NCBI RefSeq assembly: GCF_028583425.1
Contig: NC_072791.1
Location: forward strand, 45,329,368 to 45,393,367
Length of the DNA stretch: 64,000 nucleotides
Reading direction: 5' to 3'
DNA from: Eublepharis macularius
Lineage: Eukaryota > Chordata > Lepidosauria > Squamata > Eublepharidae
The translations under genes and the position numbers were made by a program. The notes below the pieces were generated by a model. That model had not been told where the DNA came from. It did no database searches and saw nothing but the letters and a program-made list of their open reading frames with translations. Below are positions 12,101 through 23,565 of this stretch, piece by piece; within the stretch, counting starts at the first letter, position 1; each line of letters opens with the position of its first letter.

Positions 12101-13457
12101 TTCTGCCCTCCCTCTCTTGCTAAGAAACAAAATAAGAGTAATTAAATGTGCCCAGTTAGACATCCTGGTGCAGTAACTAGAAAGCAGCATGTTTAGTAAG
12201 GAGGAAAAATCCCAACTTTCACTGTAGTTAATGACATGTAAATACCTCTAAACATCATGAAGATTAAGCTCTAAAGCAGAAGAATCATACATAAATCAAG
12301 GGGGAAATGCCAGAGTTGTATGGGAATTGCTTTAAATCCAGTACAATCAGAGCTTGGGGGAGAACCCATGGAGAGGCACAGTACATGAAACACTTCTGCC
12401 ACCTGTATAAACGATCACCCAAGGCAACTGTACTTTTATCTACACTTATACTTCCCCTGCCCAGCAAGTTATGGCTGTGGTTTCTCTGATAGGTATACTG
12501 ATCAAGCAGAAATGCGGAATTCAAACACACTTGCAGGATCACAAAAGAGCTATTTGGCTGCACAGACAACACGCACAATGCTATTCAGGGCTTATGCCAC
12601 AGGCCAGGACAACCAAAAAAGTAGCATAAGCCATAACCCAACATACCTGCCTTGAGCCTACTGGCACTAGAAGCCACTTGCTTCCCCCCAAAGTACAGTA
12701 AGATCAAAGAACAAGGTAAGGGTACCATATACTCAACCCAATACTTCACCCACCCCTGTGCATGGAGCCAAAACAATGTCCACATTTAAACAAAGCTTTT
12801 CAAACTAGCACAACAAGTTTGGGAGCAAGTGGTCTTGCAAAATGTAGGAAACTTCCATAACAATATACAGCCTTTCCATTATAGTTTCCATTAGTGTGTG
12901 TTCTGAGCCAGAAAATTTCCTTTATTCATCATGTTCCTCCATCAAATTATTTCTTCTATACAGACCCATCCCTTCATGCTATGCCTAGTCATGCTTAACA
13001 TTCATGTCACTGAATCACTTTTCTGGTTCTTTTTCATCCTCTCTCACACACACAAAACTCGATGCATTCCAATATCCTTCATCCTATGAACATTTAGAGA
13101 CATTTGCTGTTCTTTTGGAAACATCACCCCATTTTCTGATACCAACCAACTAACATGTTTCAAGCCTGTCATTTCTCTAGCATAATGCCAATCCCAGAGT
13201 GGGCTCACATGTTTCTATTGTGCCCGCTCAACAAACATTACTCTTCTACCCTCTCAGGGCTTTGTATTATTGTGAGATGTTCATTTCCATGGTGTTTTCA
13301 TATCAACTTTCTGACACTGTTGAATTTTGGGTTCTTTCAAGATGATGCAATTATTCCCCCCAATACTTACAATTGCCTCTTAGTCCTAACATTTTTGTAT
13401 CTATCTTAAGCTATGAAACAGAACAGACGTACTTGATCTGAGCATTCTGCTACCTAC

Positions 13458-14030
13458 CTGGTTGCCAAAGACAGCAATTGAACATGCACTGGAGACCTCA
13501 CGGGATCCAAACCAGACAGAAGCAATGCGGGAGGGCATGCCCAGGATGAAAACTTGGGCCAAAGAGCAGATTACTTGGCCCAGGACAGTGACTGGGAAGA
13601 GGTGGGGTTGCATACTGCCTATCTTCACCCAGGCCCCTAGGCAGTTAAGGGCCGAGCCAGCCAGGGCAATGAGGCGCAGACCCTTCTTGTCAAGGAGCCA
13701 TGCAACAGGGAAAAGGAAGGGGATGTAGATGATCATATAGCACATGGACAGCCAGTCTATAGCAAAAGAAGTCACACCATAAAATCTGGCAAAGATGAGA
13801 TTGATGCTGCCATACTGGATCCACTGGAAGGCATTGCAGAAGGAATAGGAGCTGAAGAGGAATACAATGACCCAGCGGCGCCAGGTCAGGCGCACCTCTG
13901 GGGCTGATCCAGGAGCAGACCCATTGGGAGTCTCAGGCTCCACAAGTTCTGGCTTCACCTCCTGCAGCAGATCCGGCTCCTCACGGTAGCCCATTCCTTT
14001 CTCTCCTACTTCTACAGCCCCACTCACCAT
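13458..14030 (-). CDS. FLVCR2: FLVCR2 coding exon 1 (partial gene)
   Basis: First coding exon of a 12-helix major-facilitator transporter that in mammals carries choline at the blood-brain barrier and was earlier linked to heme import (family knowledge). The exon encodes 191 residues. A 49-residue acidic cytoplasmic N-terminus is followed by helices at about 52-72, 88-110 and 117-136 and the start of more from 144. Hallmarks are [10 protein letters not shown] (68-77), [11 protein letters not shown] (89-99), [12 protein letters not shown] (125-136) and [18 protein letters not shown] (158-175). W70 and Q159 align with the choline-contacting W102 and Q191 of human FLVCR2. I chose the ATG at 14030-14028 because it has a strong Kozak context (gaggccATGG) and starts MVSG, like human MVNE; the frame opens further up only through a non-ATG codon. 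The exon ends GNQ at donor CAG|GTAGGTA, phase 0. FLVCR1 is less similar. The remaining exons are not in the window. Confidence 0.93.
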
Positions 14031-14480
14031 GGCCTCCAAAGGACAGAGCCACCCACCCTCGGTCCTGCAGGACCACCAGGGGTTCTTGCCGGCAAGCAGG
14101 ACCCGAGATGGGCAACGGGCTGCGGGCACTTATCGACTGCTCGGCTTCTTCCCTCTGACCCACCCGCTGGACTTCGCCCTGCGTTTCCTCCTTAGCCACC
14201 AGCCCTCGTTCTGCAGGCACCCCTGTGCGCCCAGCTTCACCTTTGCCTTCCCGGACGCTCTGATTCTCTTGCCCACCTTTCGCAACAAATATCCGTCTCC
14301 CAAACTAGCGCTCACCACGTGACACGATGGTCAGCCCACACAGACACGTCGTCCAGAAAGCGCTCCGCCCGCCTGGCCGGATTAGCTACCTGGCCATCTC
14401 GAACACGCCCCACGGGCCGCTGATTGGCTATATACGTCCCGCCCCACAGAGCTCTAAGGAAATTCTACAAAGGCAAGGGT
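14031..14480 (-). promoter_or_regulatory. FLVCR2: FLVCR2 5' UTR and GC-rich promoter region
   Basis: GC- and CpG-rich DNA directly upstream of the FLVCR2 start codon. It contains an E-box cacgtg (14316-14321), an inverted CCAAT box attgg (14423-14427) and a GC box cccgcccc (14438-14445). A tatata run (14429-14434) lies between the last two. On the minus strand the order is GC box, TATATA, CCAAT, so the TATA run is not in the usual place for FLVCR2. A CpG-type promoter with dispersed starts is more likely. The start site is not defined. CpG richness fades towards 15.2 kb. Confidence 0.55.
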
Positions 14481-15825
14481 GAGCGCCGTCTGAGCCCTGG
14501 AAAGAAGTGCCGGGTTTTGGGGTCCAAGTCTGAGGCGCTGTTACTACTCTGGTCTCCTGGGGGAAGCTGGAATCCTCCGGGTTGAGCCCGCAGCACAGAA
14601 GTCCTGTCTCCGGGAAAATCAGAGCGCCAGTTTGAACGGAGGGACTGGGAAGGATCCGTATAATTCCTCCAGCACATTGAGGGACAGGATTACTGCCTAG
14701 TAAAGCGACGTTTGAAACGTCATCCCCAGTAGTATAACTGCAAACGGTAAGGGAGAGCAGATCCCACTAGGGAACCTGATGAGACTGTGCGCAAAACTAC
14801 GGCGCAGAAAGGAACGTAAAAGTTGCGTTGGCTTCTCTATAGATGCGCCTGCTGCGGCCGGTGAATGGGAGCTTTCAGCAGTATAAAGCCGCCCATTGTG
14901 CTGCAAGACGAGCTTGATCTTTCCGGGGCCTCGGTGACACTGGCTAACTTTGCAAAAGCAGAGGAGCGTTACCTTGTGTCAGAGAGTCTCAAAACGGGCA
15001 TTGCATAAATTGCAAACATTTTTAGTTCAGGGGGCCGTGATCTGTGGAAAGGGGGCGGAAGGAACCAAGTCAACAACAGCTTCACGAGAGAACTGGGTCA
15101 GCTCTCCATCCCGAACAGACCGTTTGGCTTTTGATTCTAATGCAAACGAGAGCTTGAACACCCACCGGCGCTTGGCGGGGGGTGGGGGAGTGTTGCCCAG
15201 ATGCAGACATCTGCTATTTGCACTTACGTTACATGTGCACTGTTAAGCATATTTACTCGGAAGCATGTTCCGCTGAGTTCAGTGGAGCTTGCTCTCTCCT
15301 AAATGTATTTAGAGTTGCAGTTTTTGTTAAAGCGGGTTTACAGCCATCTGACACAAACACTCATTTGTTAATCTTGGTGCATGTTAGGTCACTGGTGGGG
15401 GAGGAGTTATAAAGGTAAGGTTTTTTTCTTCCTTAACTTGCAAATATTTGCAACACTGTCCAATTATTAGTGCAAGCTGTAAAACACAGTGCCTTAAATA
15501 AAAGATACAAGAGGAGTTTGTTCAGGAATTAATTTCATCCAGGGTGTCTCAGAATAAAATTACTAGTGCCTTATCTGAGCCCAGGACAGCCTCTCCTTAT
15601 CACTAATTACAACCAGTTCTTGCACATCTGGCCTCCAAGTGACAATGCATGAATTGACTTTTGCAAATGAGACAGCTTCATGTCCATGTAACATAGTGTA
15701 AGATGACAACTAAATTAACCTTCAGGTAACCACTGCAATTAGAATCACTGGATGTTCAAGCTAGAATAATCTCCAGAAACCTGTAAAACAGAATGTTAAA
15801 TAATTCCTTGCACATACATATTGTA
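14481..15825. other. Intergenic, upstream of FLVCR2
   Basis: The first 700 bases are still CpG-rich and may belong to the promoter. Around 15235-15325 the words tttactcggaagcatgttcc and gctgagttcagtggagctt resemble a short repeat common in lizards. Nothing else is recognised. Confidence 0.4.
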
Positions 15826-16045
15826 TACCCTGATTGGGAAGGCCCAGGCTAGCCCAGTATTACCAGATATTGGAAGCAGGGTTGGTCCTTGTTAATACTT
15901 GGATGGGAGAGTGCCAAGGGAGGCTAGGGTTGCTATGCAGAGGCAGGCAATGTTAATCCACCTCTGTTCATCTTTTGCCTTTAAAACTCTATGGGGTTGC
16001 CATAAGTTGGCTGCAACTTGACAGCACTTTACATACACATTGTAT
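15826..16045 (+). mobile_element. 5S rRNA-derived SINE
   Basis: The first half is clearly 5S-like: gaagcagggttggtccttg, then ttaatacttggatgggaga, which corresponds to the conserved 3' half of 5S rRNA including the internal promoter area. The second half is a SINE body: gcagaggcaggcaatgttaa, tttgcctttaaaactctatg, gccataagttggctgcaact, tgacagcactttacata. This is a SINE3-type element as reported in squamates. Confidence 0.85.
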
Positions 16046-16289
16046 GAACAAGAAACAAATTCTCCGTAGTGTCCCTTGAACTCCTGTCATTTAGCTCAGA
16101 AGTGTGTTTGGTTTTTCCTGGTCCAGTACAAGGCTTCCTCTTCCAAGTCTGATGTGTTTAGAGGTTTTTTTTAAAAAAATAAAATATTTATAGCCAACCT
16201 TTGCTTGTAACTTAAGGCATCTTACAAATCATAATCTAAAACATGACAATATAAAAGCAGCAGACTAAAATCTGGATCCATGCCATGGT

Positions 16290-16998
16290 TAACGTCAAGA
16301 CTGTAATGCACTCTACATAGGTCTCCCCTCAAAGTCCCCTTGGAGATTCTAGTGGTACAGAATGTCACAGCTCAGTTATTGGGGATTAGCTAAAACATGC
16401 ATATTACACCAATTCTACAGTCACTCCATTGGCTAGACATCATTTACAGAGCTCAATGCAAGGTACTGGCTATTATATGCAAAGCCCATCATGGCCTTAG
16501 ACCTTCATATCAGCAAGTCTGCTTTTCCACCTATGTCTCACCAGAGCAGCTTCATGCATCTGAGCAGGATCTTCTGCAGGTGCCATCCTGAAAATGTGCA
16601 ATATCAACAACTATCCGTACCTGTGTCATCTCTGTAGTGACCCACATCCTATGGAATGGTCTGCCTGATGAGGTCAGGAAGGTTCCCCACACTTCTGGCA
16701 TTTTGCAGACTGTGTAAAGCAGAATGGTTCAGAAGAGCATTTTTATAAAGGAAATACGGGTACATCATATCAGACTGGCCCAAGAGAATGTATTGTGTTT
16801 CTGTTTATGTAATGCCATTGTTTAACATGTCATATTTAGTACTTATGCGTTGCTCAGATGACAGATTTGTTGCAAACCTCTGCAGTCCTAATATTTTACA
16901 TTGCTTATTAGATGTATCATCCTACTGATTGCATTGATTTGCATGGTATGATCTGCTTTGAATCTCCATAAGAAAGGCAGACTATAAATAACTTTTTT
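16290..16998 (+). mobile_element. L2-like LINE, 3' part (copy A)
   Basis: Aligns by eye with the last 700 bases of copies B and C: gtaatgcactctacataggt, then tggctagacatcatttacag and atcatggccttagacc. It ends at gaaaggcagactataaata. It encodes only the C-terminal RT extension and is truncated at the 5' end. Confidence 0.7.
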
Positions 16999-17004
16999 AT
17001 TTAT

Positions 17005-17085
17005 GTCACTTACAGTGCCTTTCTCACTGAGAGTCAAGGCGGATTACATAGAGTGAGATTAACACAATCAATGTCTTTTTGAAAA
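17005..17085 (-). mobile_element. L2-like LINE 3' terminus, inverted
   Basis: Reads tttatttatgtcacttacag, then tgcctttctcactgagagtc and aaggcggattacatagagtg. This is the reverse of the terminal block ending copies B and C. It separates copy A from copy B and lies tail-to-tail with copy A. Confidence 0.6.
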
Positions 17086-17426
17086 AAAAACTTGGTCATT
17101 TTTTCACTTGCCCATCTTGGCTGTTAAAATCAAGTAAGGACCGCATAAGTGAACCACTGAGATCTGTTGTAAATCAATCGCTAACTCAGGGCACCTTCCC
17201 CTGGCTGCTCAAACAGGAGGATGTCCATCCATTAATTAAAAAATCATCCCTAGACAAAAATGATGTGGCCAATTATCACCCAGTCTCTAATCTGCCATTT
17301 CTGGGCAAAGTGATTGAGAGAGCAGTAGCTGACCAACTCCAGACTTTCTTGGATAACTCTAGTGCTCTGGACCCTTAGCAGTGTGAATTCAGACCAGGGC
17401 ATGGGACAGAGACAGCACTAGTAGCA

Positions 17427-17833
17427 AAATCAAAAAGAGTCCAGTAGCATCTTTAAAACTAACCAACTTTATTGTAGCATAAGCTTTCGAGAATCACAGT
17501 TCTCTTCGTCAGATGCATGGAGGGCAAGAAGAAACTGGTCAGATATATAGGTGGAGAGGGAAGGGAGGAGTAGATGCAAACAGTAGCTTCTGATATGATA
17601 TCTGATATCATATTCTGATACGATATCAGAAGCTACTGTTTGCATCTACTCCTCCCTTCCCTCTCCACCTATATATCTGACCAGTTTCTTCTTGCCCTCC
17701 ATGCATCTGACGAAGAGAACTGTGATTCTCGAAAGCTTATGCTACAATAAAGTTGGTTAGTCTTAAAGATGCTACTGGACTCTTTTTGATTTTGCTACTA
17801 CCGACTAACACGGCTAACTCCTCTGCATCTATG
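17427..17833. mobile_element. Inverted-pair retroelement with hammerhead-like core
   Basis: Two arms of 178 bp (17419-17596 and 17623-17800) are near-perfect reverse complements around a 26-bp centre. The outer ends overlap the target. The insertion is flanked by a perfect 12-bp duplication, gcactagtagca (17415-17426 and 17834-17845), and interrupts the RT of LINE copy B; copy C shows the uninterrupted site. Each arm carries ctgacga, then a 5-bp stem gagaa/ttctc with a 6-base loop, then gaaa, then gc-ttat-gc (plus strand 17707-17742; mirrored at 17477-17512). This is the core, stem II and a short stem III of a hammerhead ribozyme. No convincing stem I is seen. The end gactaacacggctaactcc is a word of a repeat common in reptiles. 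It has no coding capacity. Confidence 0.6.
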
Positions 17834-19041
17834 GCACTAGTAGCATTAGCAGATAATCTATGTCTGAACATAGACAAAAGCCATGCCTTCTTATTGCTCC
17901 TCATAGATCTATCTGCAGCCTTTGAAACAGTAGACCATGCCATCTTGTTGAGGTGTCTAGAGACAAAAGAGGACATCAAAGGATGTGCCTTGGGTGGGTT
18001 TAAATCATTTCTCATGGAACGGACTCAAAGGGTTGCTGTCGGAGTTCAGCTGTCTCCAGAATGGGAGCTATGTTGCGGGGTTCCGCAGGGCACGATCTTA
18101 TCTCCCTTTTTATTCAACCTCTATGTAAAGCCTTTAGGAGAACTCATTCGCATCTATGGAGTTGGATGTCATCAATGTGCAGATGACACTCAACTCTATA
18201 CCTCACTATCCAGGTCCCCACAAGATTCAGTAATCTTGAATTGCTGCCTGACAGCTGTAGTGAAATGGCTGAAAATGAACAAATTGAAATTAAACTCAAG
18301 ACGAGATGGAAATGATGCTTGTTGGGAAGGCAGAGATCCTGAAGGACATTGTACTCCCCACTTTTGATAGAGGTTGTCTGACGCAGACTCGGTTAAGACC
18401 CTAGGGATTATACTGGATCCAGTGCTATTACTAGAAAAACAAGTTATAGCAGCTGCAAAAAATGCTTTCTACAATCTCTCCCTAGCCTGAAAAATGGCTT
18501 CATACCTCGACATGGCTGACCTGGCCACCTGGATTCATGCTATGATAACATCAAGACTTGACTATTGTAATGCACTATACATAGGTCTCCTCTCAAAACT
18601 AACTAGGAGACTCCAGTTGGTGCAAAACGCTGCACCTCAACTGTTATCAGGAGCAAGCAGGAGCTTGCAGTCACTCCAATGGCTACCTATTAGTTACCAT
18701 GCGCAGTTCAAAGTATTGGTTGTCACGTAGAAAGCTCTTCATGGCCTTGGTCCAGCATACCTACGGGACTGCCTCCCTCCCTATGCTCCTCCACAGTAGC
18801 TTTGCTGTTCCAAACAGGGCCTCCTGCAAGTGCCACCCTGCGCATTGGCAAAATTGACAGAAGCCCGTACACAGGCTTTCTCTGTGGTGGCCCCCACCCT
18901 GTGGAATGGCCTGTCTGAGGAGGTCAGGAGAGCCCCCACTCTCCTGTCTTTCTGCAAATGATGCAAAACCGAATTATTCAAAAAGGCTTTTTACTTAAGA
19001 GGAGGTATTGTAGGGAGGGGATTTCATACGATCCGCTAATG

Positions 19042-19206
19042 CAGGGGTGGGCAAATTGCGGCCCGCGGGCCACATGCGGCCCGCCAAGACAGTCGCTTAC
19101 CGGGCGCCTGGCACCAAAAGTTAACTAATGAATGCAATCATTTTAAAAGGTCCGGCCCTCCGCTCCCACAAAGTGGCCCCCGAGCCAAAACAATTGCCCA
19201 CCCCTG
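19042..19206. mobile_element. hAT-type MITE, 165 bp
   Basis: Terminal inverted repeats caggggtgggcaa / ttgcccacccctg, with a perfect 8-bp target duplication cgctaatg (19034-19041 and 19207-19214). An 8-bp duplication and CAGGG ends are hAT hallmarks. The inside is GC-rich (gcggcccgcgggccacatg). It has no coding capacity, so it was mobilised in trans. It sits in the 3' UTR of LINE copy B. Confidence 0.85.
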
Positions 19207-19489
19207 CGCTAATGTGTTAGGAAGCATAGACCTCACTACTATGTTGTATTGGATTCCTACTAATGCTATGTCTTTGTAAACTGTATCTATTTACCCTATG
19301 GCATTGTGTATGGAACTGTTCTTAATACTGATTGTATTAATAATCTCACACTGTGTAATCTGTCTTGAGTCTCAGTGGGAAAGGCAGGCTATAAAAGACA
19401 TAAATAAATAAGTAATAAATAAATAAATTAGGTAGTTGCCACAGCAGCTGCCTGAGTCCTCTGCACAGAGACTGGTGGTGTGGGTCTTG

Positions 19490-19708
19490 GCCAGTTTGGT
19501 GTAGTGGTTAAGAGTATGGGACTGTAATCTGGACAGCTGGGTTTGATTCCCCACTCCTCCGCTTGAAGCCAGCTGGGTGACCTTGGGTCAGTCACAGCTT
19601 CTAGCTCTCTCAGCCCCCATCCACTTCACAGGGTGTTCTGTTGTGGGGATAATAATAACATACTTTGTAAGTCATCCTGAAGGGCGGTATATAAATCGAA
19701 TGTTATTA
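19490..19708 (+). mobile_element. CORE-SINE
   Basis: Full-length-looking copy: A-box-like ggtgtagtggttaagag, B-box-like gggtttgattccccac, core ccttgggtcagtcacagctt, tail gtcctgaagggcggtatata ending in gttattatg. It follows LINE copy B after about 60 bases. Confidence 0.85.
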
Positions 19709-20842
<1,134 letters not shown>

Positions 20843-21075
20843 AACATAAGAAGAGCCCTTCTGGATCAAACCAGTGATCCCTCTAGTTCAGCATCTAATT
20901 CATACAGCAGCTGGCCAGTTGTCCTGGAGGGCAAGCAGGGCATAGAGGCCAAGGCCTTCCCATGATGCTACCTCCAGGCCCTGCCTTGCTATGACTCTAC
21001 TTCATTAGGTGCCACCCAAGTTCTAGTATTTGGGGAGAGGCAGAAGGGAAGAACAAGGATGGGAGAATATTTGCT
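20843..21075 (-). mobile_element. CR1-type 3' end (cttatgttct-tailed family)
   Basis: Starts agaacataagaagagccctt, then ctggatcaaaccagtgatcc, continuing to gggcatagaggccaaggcc. This is the reverse of the family whose plus-strand copies end ctcttcttatgtt at 29523 and ctcttcctatgttcttatg at 27620. Confidence 0.6.
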
Positions 21076-21240
21076 TATGGCCCATGTTCCCTTTCGGTGG
21101 TAGGAAGTAATAGAGACAGTACATAAAGCTAAGCAAAACTTCATTTCTTTCTAAGGGCCATCAATAGTTTCACTGCACTGATTCTCAGTTCCATTTACAT
21201 CATTTTTGAACAGGTTCATGGATCAAGGTGAATATAGACT

Positions 21241-21380
21241 GAACCTGTTAAAGTACCTATAAAAACACATACACAGAACCTGTTAAAGTACCTATAAAAA
21301 CACATACACAGAACCTGTTAAAGTACCTATAAAAACACATACACAGAACCTGTTAAAGTACCTATAAAAACACATACACA
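21241..21380 (+). repeat. Minisatellite, 35-bp unit x 4
   Basis: Four identical head-to-tail 35-base units, each starting gaacctgttaaagtacc and ending cacatacaca, followed by a short (ca)n. I saw no mismatches between units. Confidence 0.97.
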
Positions 21381-23565
21381 CACACAGCTATGGAGACTCT
21401 TATTTTTGGACAAATATAGAGACCAAAGTACTCAGTCCGCCCTTTAGATTGTAGAACAGGGTAACCTATATAAGCCATGTTTTCTTGCAAGGCTCATAGA
21501 AATTAGATGTAAATTAGAAAGCTCAACTCCAGGTTAAAATCACTGGAGGTGCAATGCTCTTTTCACGGCATTGTAAGAGCCAGAAGTCAAGATTGAAAGT
21601 TCTTGCTTTGGGTAGTAATAGACTCCACCTAGTAGTAGTAAATTATAGGCCCAGGAGCATTGTTGCTCCTTGCCAGCTGTATCTCAAGCCCCCTGAAATC
21701 TCATACCCGGGATAATGACATTGGTTTCTCTGCAGTTTTCTACGAATCTCAATCATGGATGTCCAATCACAATATGCTCAATGGAGAATCACAGCCTGAT
21801 TCTATGATTTCCTCCAAAATACCATTTTTTTACTTTAATAGATTTTTGAAATTCCTTTATGTGATTGATGCCTGTTTCAGTCAGCCATTTATGGGAAGTT
21901 TCATGCAATGGGACTTTCTTCAAATCCTTGTGGAAAGTCATTAGCAAACTAGCAAAGAATTAACTCTTGGGTAGAAAAATCTGGCAAGGATTTGTGATGC
22001 CTATGTCAATGTAAGGAGTTTAGACTTTTTTTTAAAAAGTTGATGTGTCAGCAGCAAGCTCTGACAACTATAAAGTGATGTCATAAACACCATTCTGGAG
22101 CCTGATGAATTCTCTCTTTATAGCTCATTTAAGAGTTACAGCTAATGTTAAAAGGTATTTTACTAGCCATGTTGTATAAACATTACACAGAATAAACTCT
22201 ATAGACAAGCAAGGTCAATTACCCTTCCAGCATTAAACAAGCAGTTCAAACTTCATGTGGTGTGTAAGAGTATGATAAAATTATGAGTTGTAAATGTATA
22301 AAATGTCCTATTGTAAGAAGTCTATGAAGTTTATATTTTAATAATCTTAGGATCTAAAAGGGGTTGTACCCTGAATATGAAGCCCAGTATTGTGTCTTTC
22401 AACTGAAAGCTCTAGTTGCTTCTCTTTGTAGAGTTCACAGTAGATGTAGATAGGCACAAGAAAATGTGCCTATCTACAATAGATACAGATATGCACAAGA
22501 GAATTGCCGGTATCCCTAAACATCCTATCTTAGTTTCCTGTCTGGAAATCATTTATTTTATAGATGTTAATTTCTCCTAGTTACTTGCCCTGGACAATGA
22601 TTCCCTCCAGAAGCCCCTCATGTTCAGACATACACAAGACTGCAGGACCCAGACATGCATTATGCTCATTATTATCTCCCCTTCCAGACCTACTGGTAGT
22701 TTCCAAATGGGTAAAGATAATCTTGTTTTCTGCCTCATGGGTGGCACTGCATAGCAAAGGAAAATGTGCATGTCGGATTCATGCTATCTGCCAAACACAT
22801 TTGGAAAACATTTCAGTATCTGGTTTGTTCTGTCGCTTGATAAAATAATTGCCTTTTCTACTAGGAGAATTAACCATTCATCTTGGACAGACTTCATTTC
22901 TTGTCTCATGTGTTAACACTCTCTTGTTGTTGCTTAGCTTTCACTGCAGATATTTGAACTTGTAAACACTTCTTATGAATATGAGGACAAATAATACCAC
23001 CAAGAGCTAAGAAAGCAGAGTATGAGGCCCCCCCAGCAACGCTCATGTGCCTCACTCTTGACCTGTGGATGTATCCCACACAGCTAAGATCAAAGCACAC
23101 AGCCTGCTTGCGGGGAGGGCGGAATATAAATACGATAAAATAAATGAATAAAATAAATAAATTCTCTCATTGTGCTTTCAGAAAAAGAGGTGGAAACGTT
23201 CATGATGTCCATGCCCTAAATCGTGTTGGATGCTGAATACAGGAAAGGAGCTTGTCCCAATAGTTTGCAGCTTGGGTGCCATCAGTGATACAAGGACATA
23301 TCTAGTATATGAAGGGCACATACTGTAGGGTATATGACATCACACAGCTAGACATAACATGACAAGTGGACAGAAGGCAAGAATGTGAAGGGGTCAGTAG
23401 AATCTTAAGCAGTCCTTCTTTGCTTGGAAATTGGTATGAGAAAGCCTAACTTGTGATCCCCAAGGCAGCAGAATGCTAATGCTGATGTGCTGTGCAAGCA
23501 AACAGCATATGATATCCATTTCCTAGATGGCTCCAAGTGTATGTCACGTTCCAGAATATCTAGTG
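21381..23565. other. Intergenic, no gene seen
   Basis: Mostly AT-rich unique-looking DNA. At 23105-23162 the sequence gggagggcggaatataaata followed by (taaa)n is a LINE or SINE tail. A near-duplicate agatacagatatgcacaaga / agatgtagataggcacaaga pair lies at 22440-22500. Nothing else is recognised. Confidence 0.4.

Larger units (their letters stand above)
1..13457 (-). other. FLVCR2: FLVCR2 intron 1 (part), no exon recognised
   Basis: Inferred intron. The donor of FLVCR2 coding exon 1 lies at 13457-13456, and the next exon should be at lower coordinates. I read the minus strand for the loop and helix that follow exon 1 in this family and did not recognise them, so the intron probably continues past the left edge. 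Repeats inside are listed separately. The stretches 1-510, 740-3555, 4435-5515, 5610-6060, 6530-6645, 6770-7458, 10650-11045, 11090-11860 and 12100-13457 contain nothing I can name. Confidence 0.6.
17090..19430 (+). mobile_element. L2-like LINE (copy B), RT part with two insertions
   Basis: 5'-truncated non-LTR retrotransposon covering the reverse transcriptase and the 3' end. Frames at 17090-17378, 17846-18367 and 18494-18730 encode VSNLPFLGKVIERAV, LLIDLSAAFETVDHAILL (motif A region) and GVPQGTILSPFLFNLYVKPL. The catalytic motif reads HQCADDTQLY where copy C has HQYADDTQLY, so Tyr has become Cys. It ends with the terminal block and (taaa)n near 19430. Insertions at 17427-17833 and 19042-19206, plus stops, make it dead. 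By sequence it belongs to the L2/CR1 group, with L2 favoured. Confidence 0.8.

Noticed and set aside
14029..14129. Longer FLVCR2 start upstream of the chosen ATG
   Set aside because: The upstream frame begins with a GTG codon and has no conserved sequence; the ATG at 14030 has a strong context and matches the human start.
13462..14322. Several frames overlapping FLVCR2 exon 1 on both strands
   Set aside because: Shadows of the GC-rich exon; only the frame with conserved helices is real.
21241..21380. CRISPR-like array
   Set aside because: Units are directly adjacent with no spacers; this is a minisatellite in a vertebrate genome.
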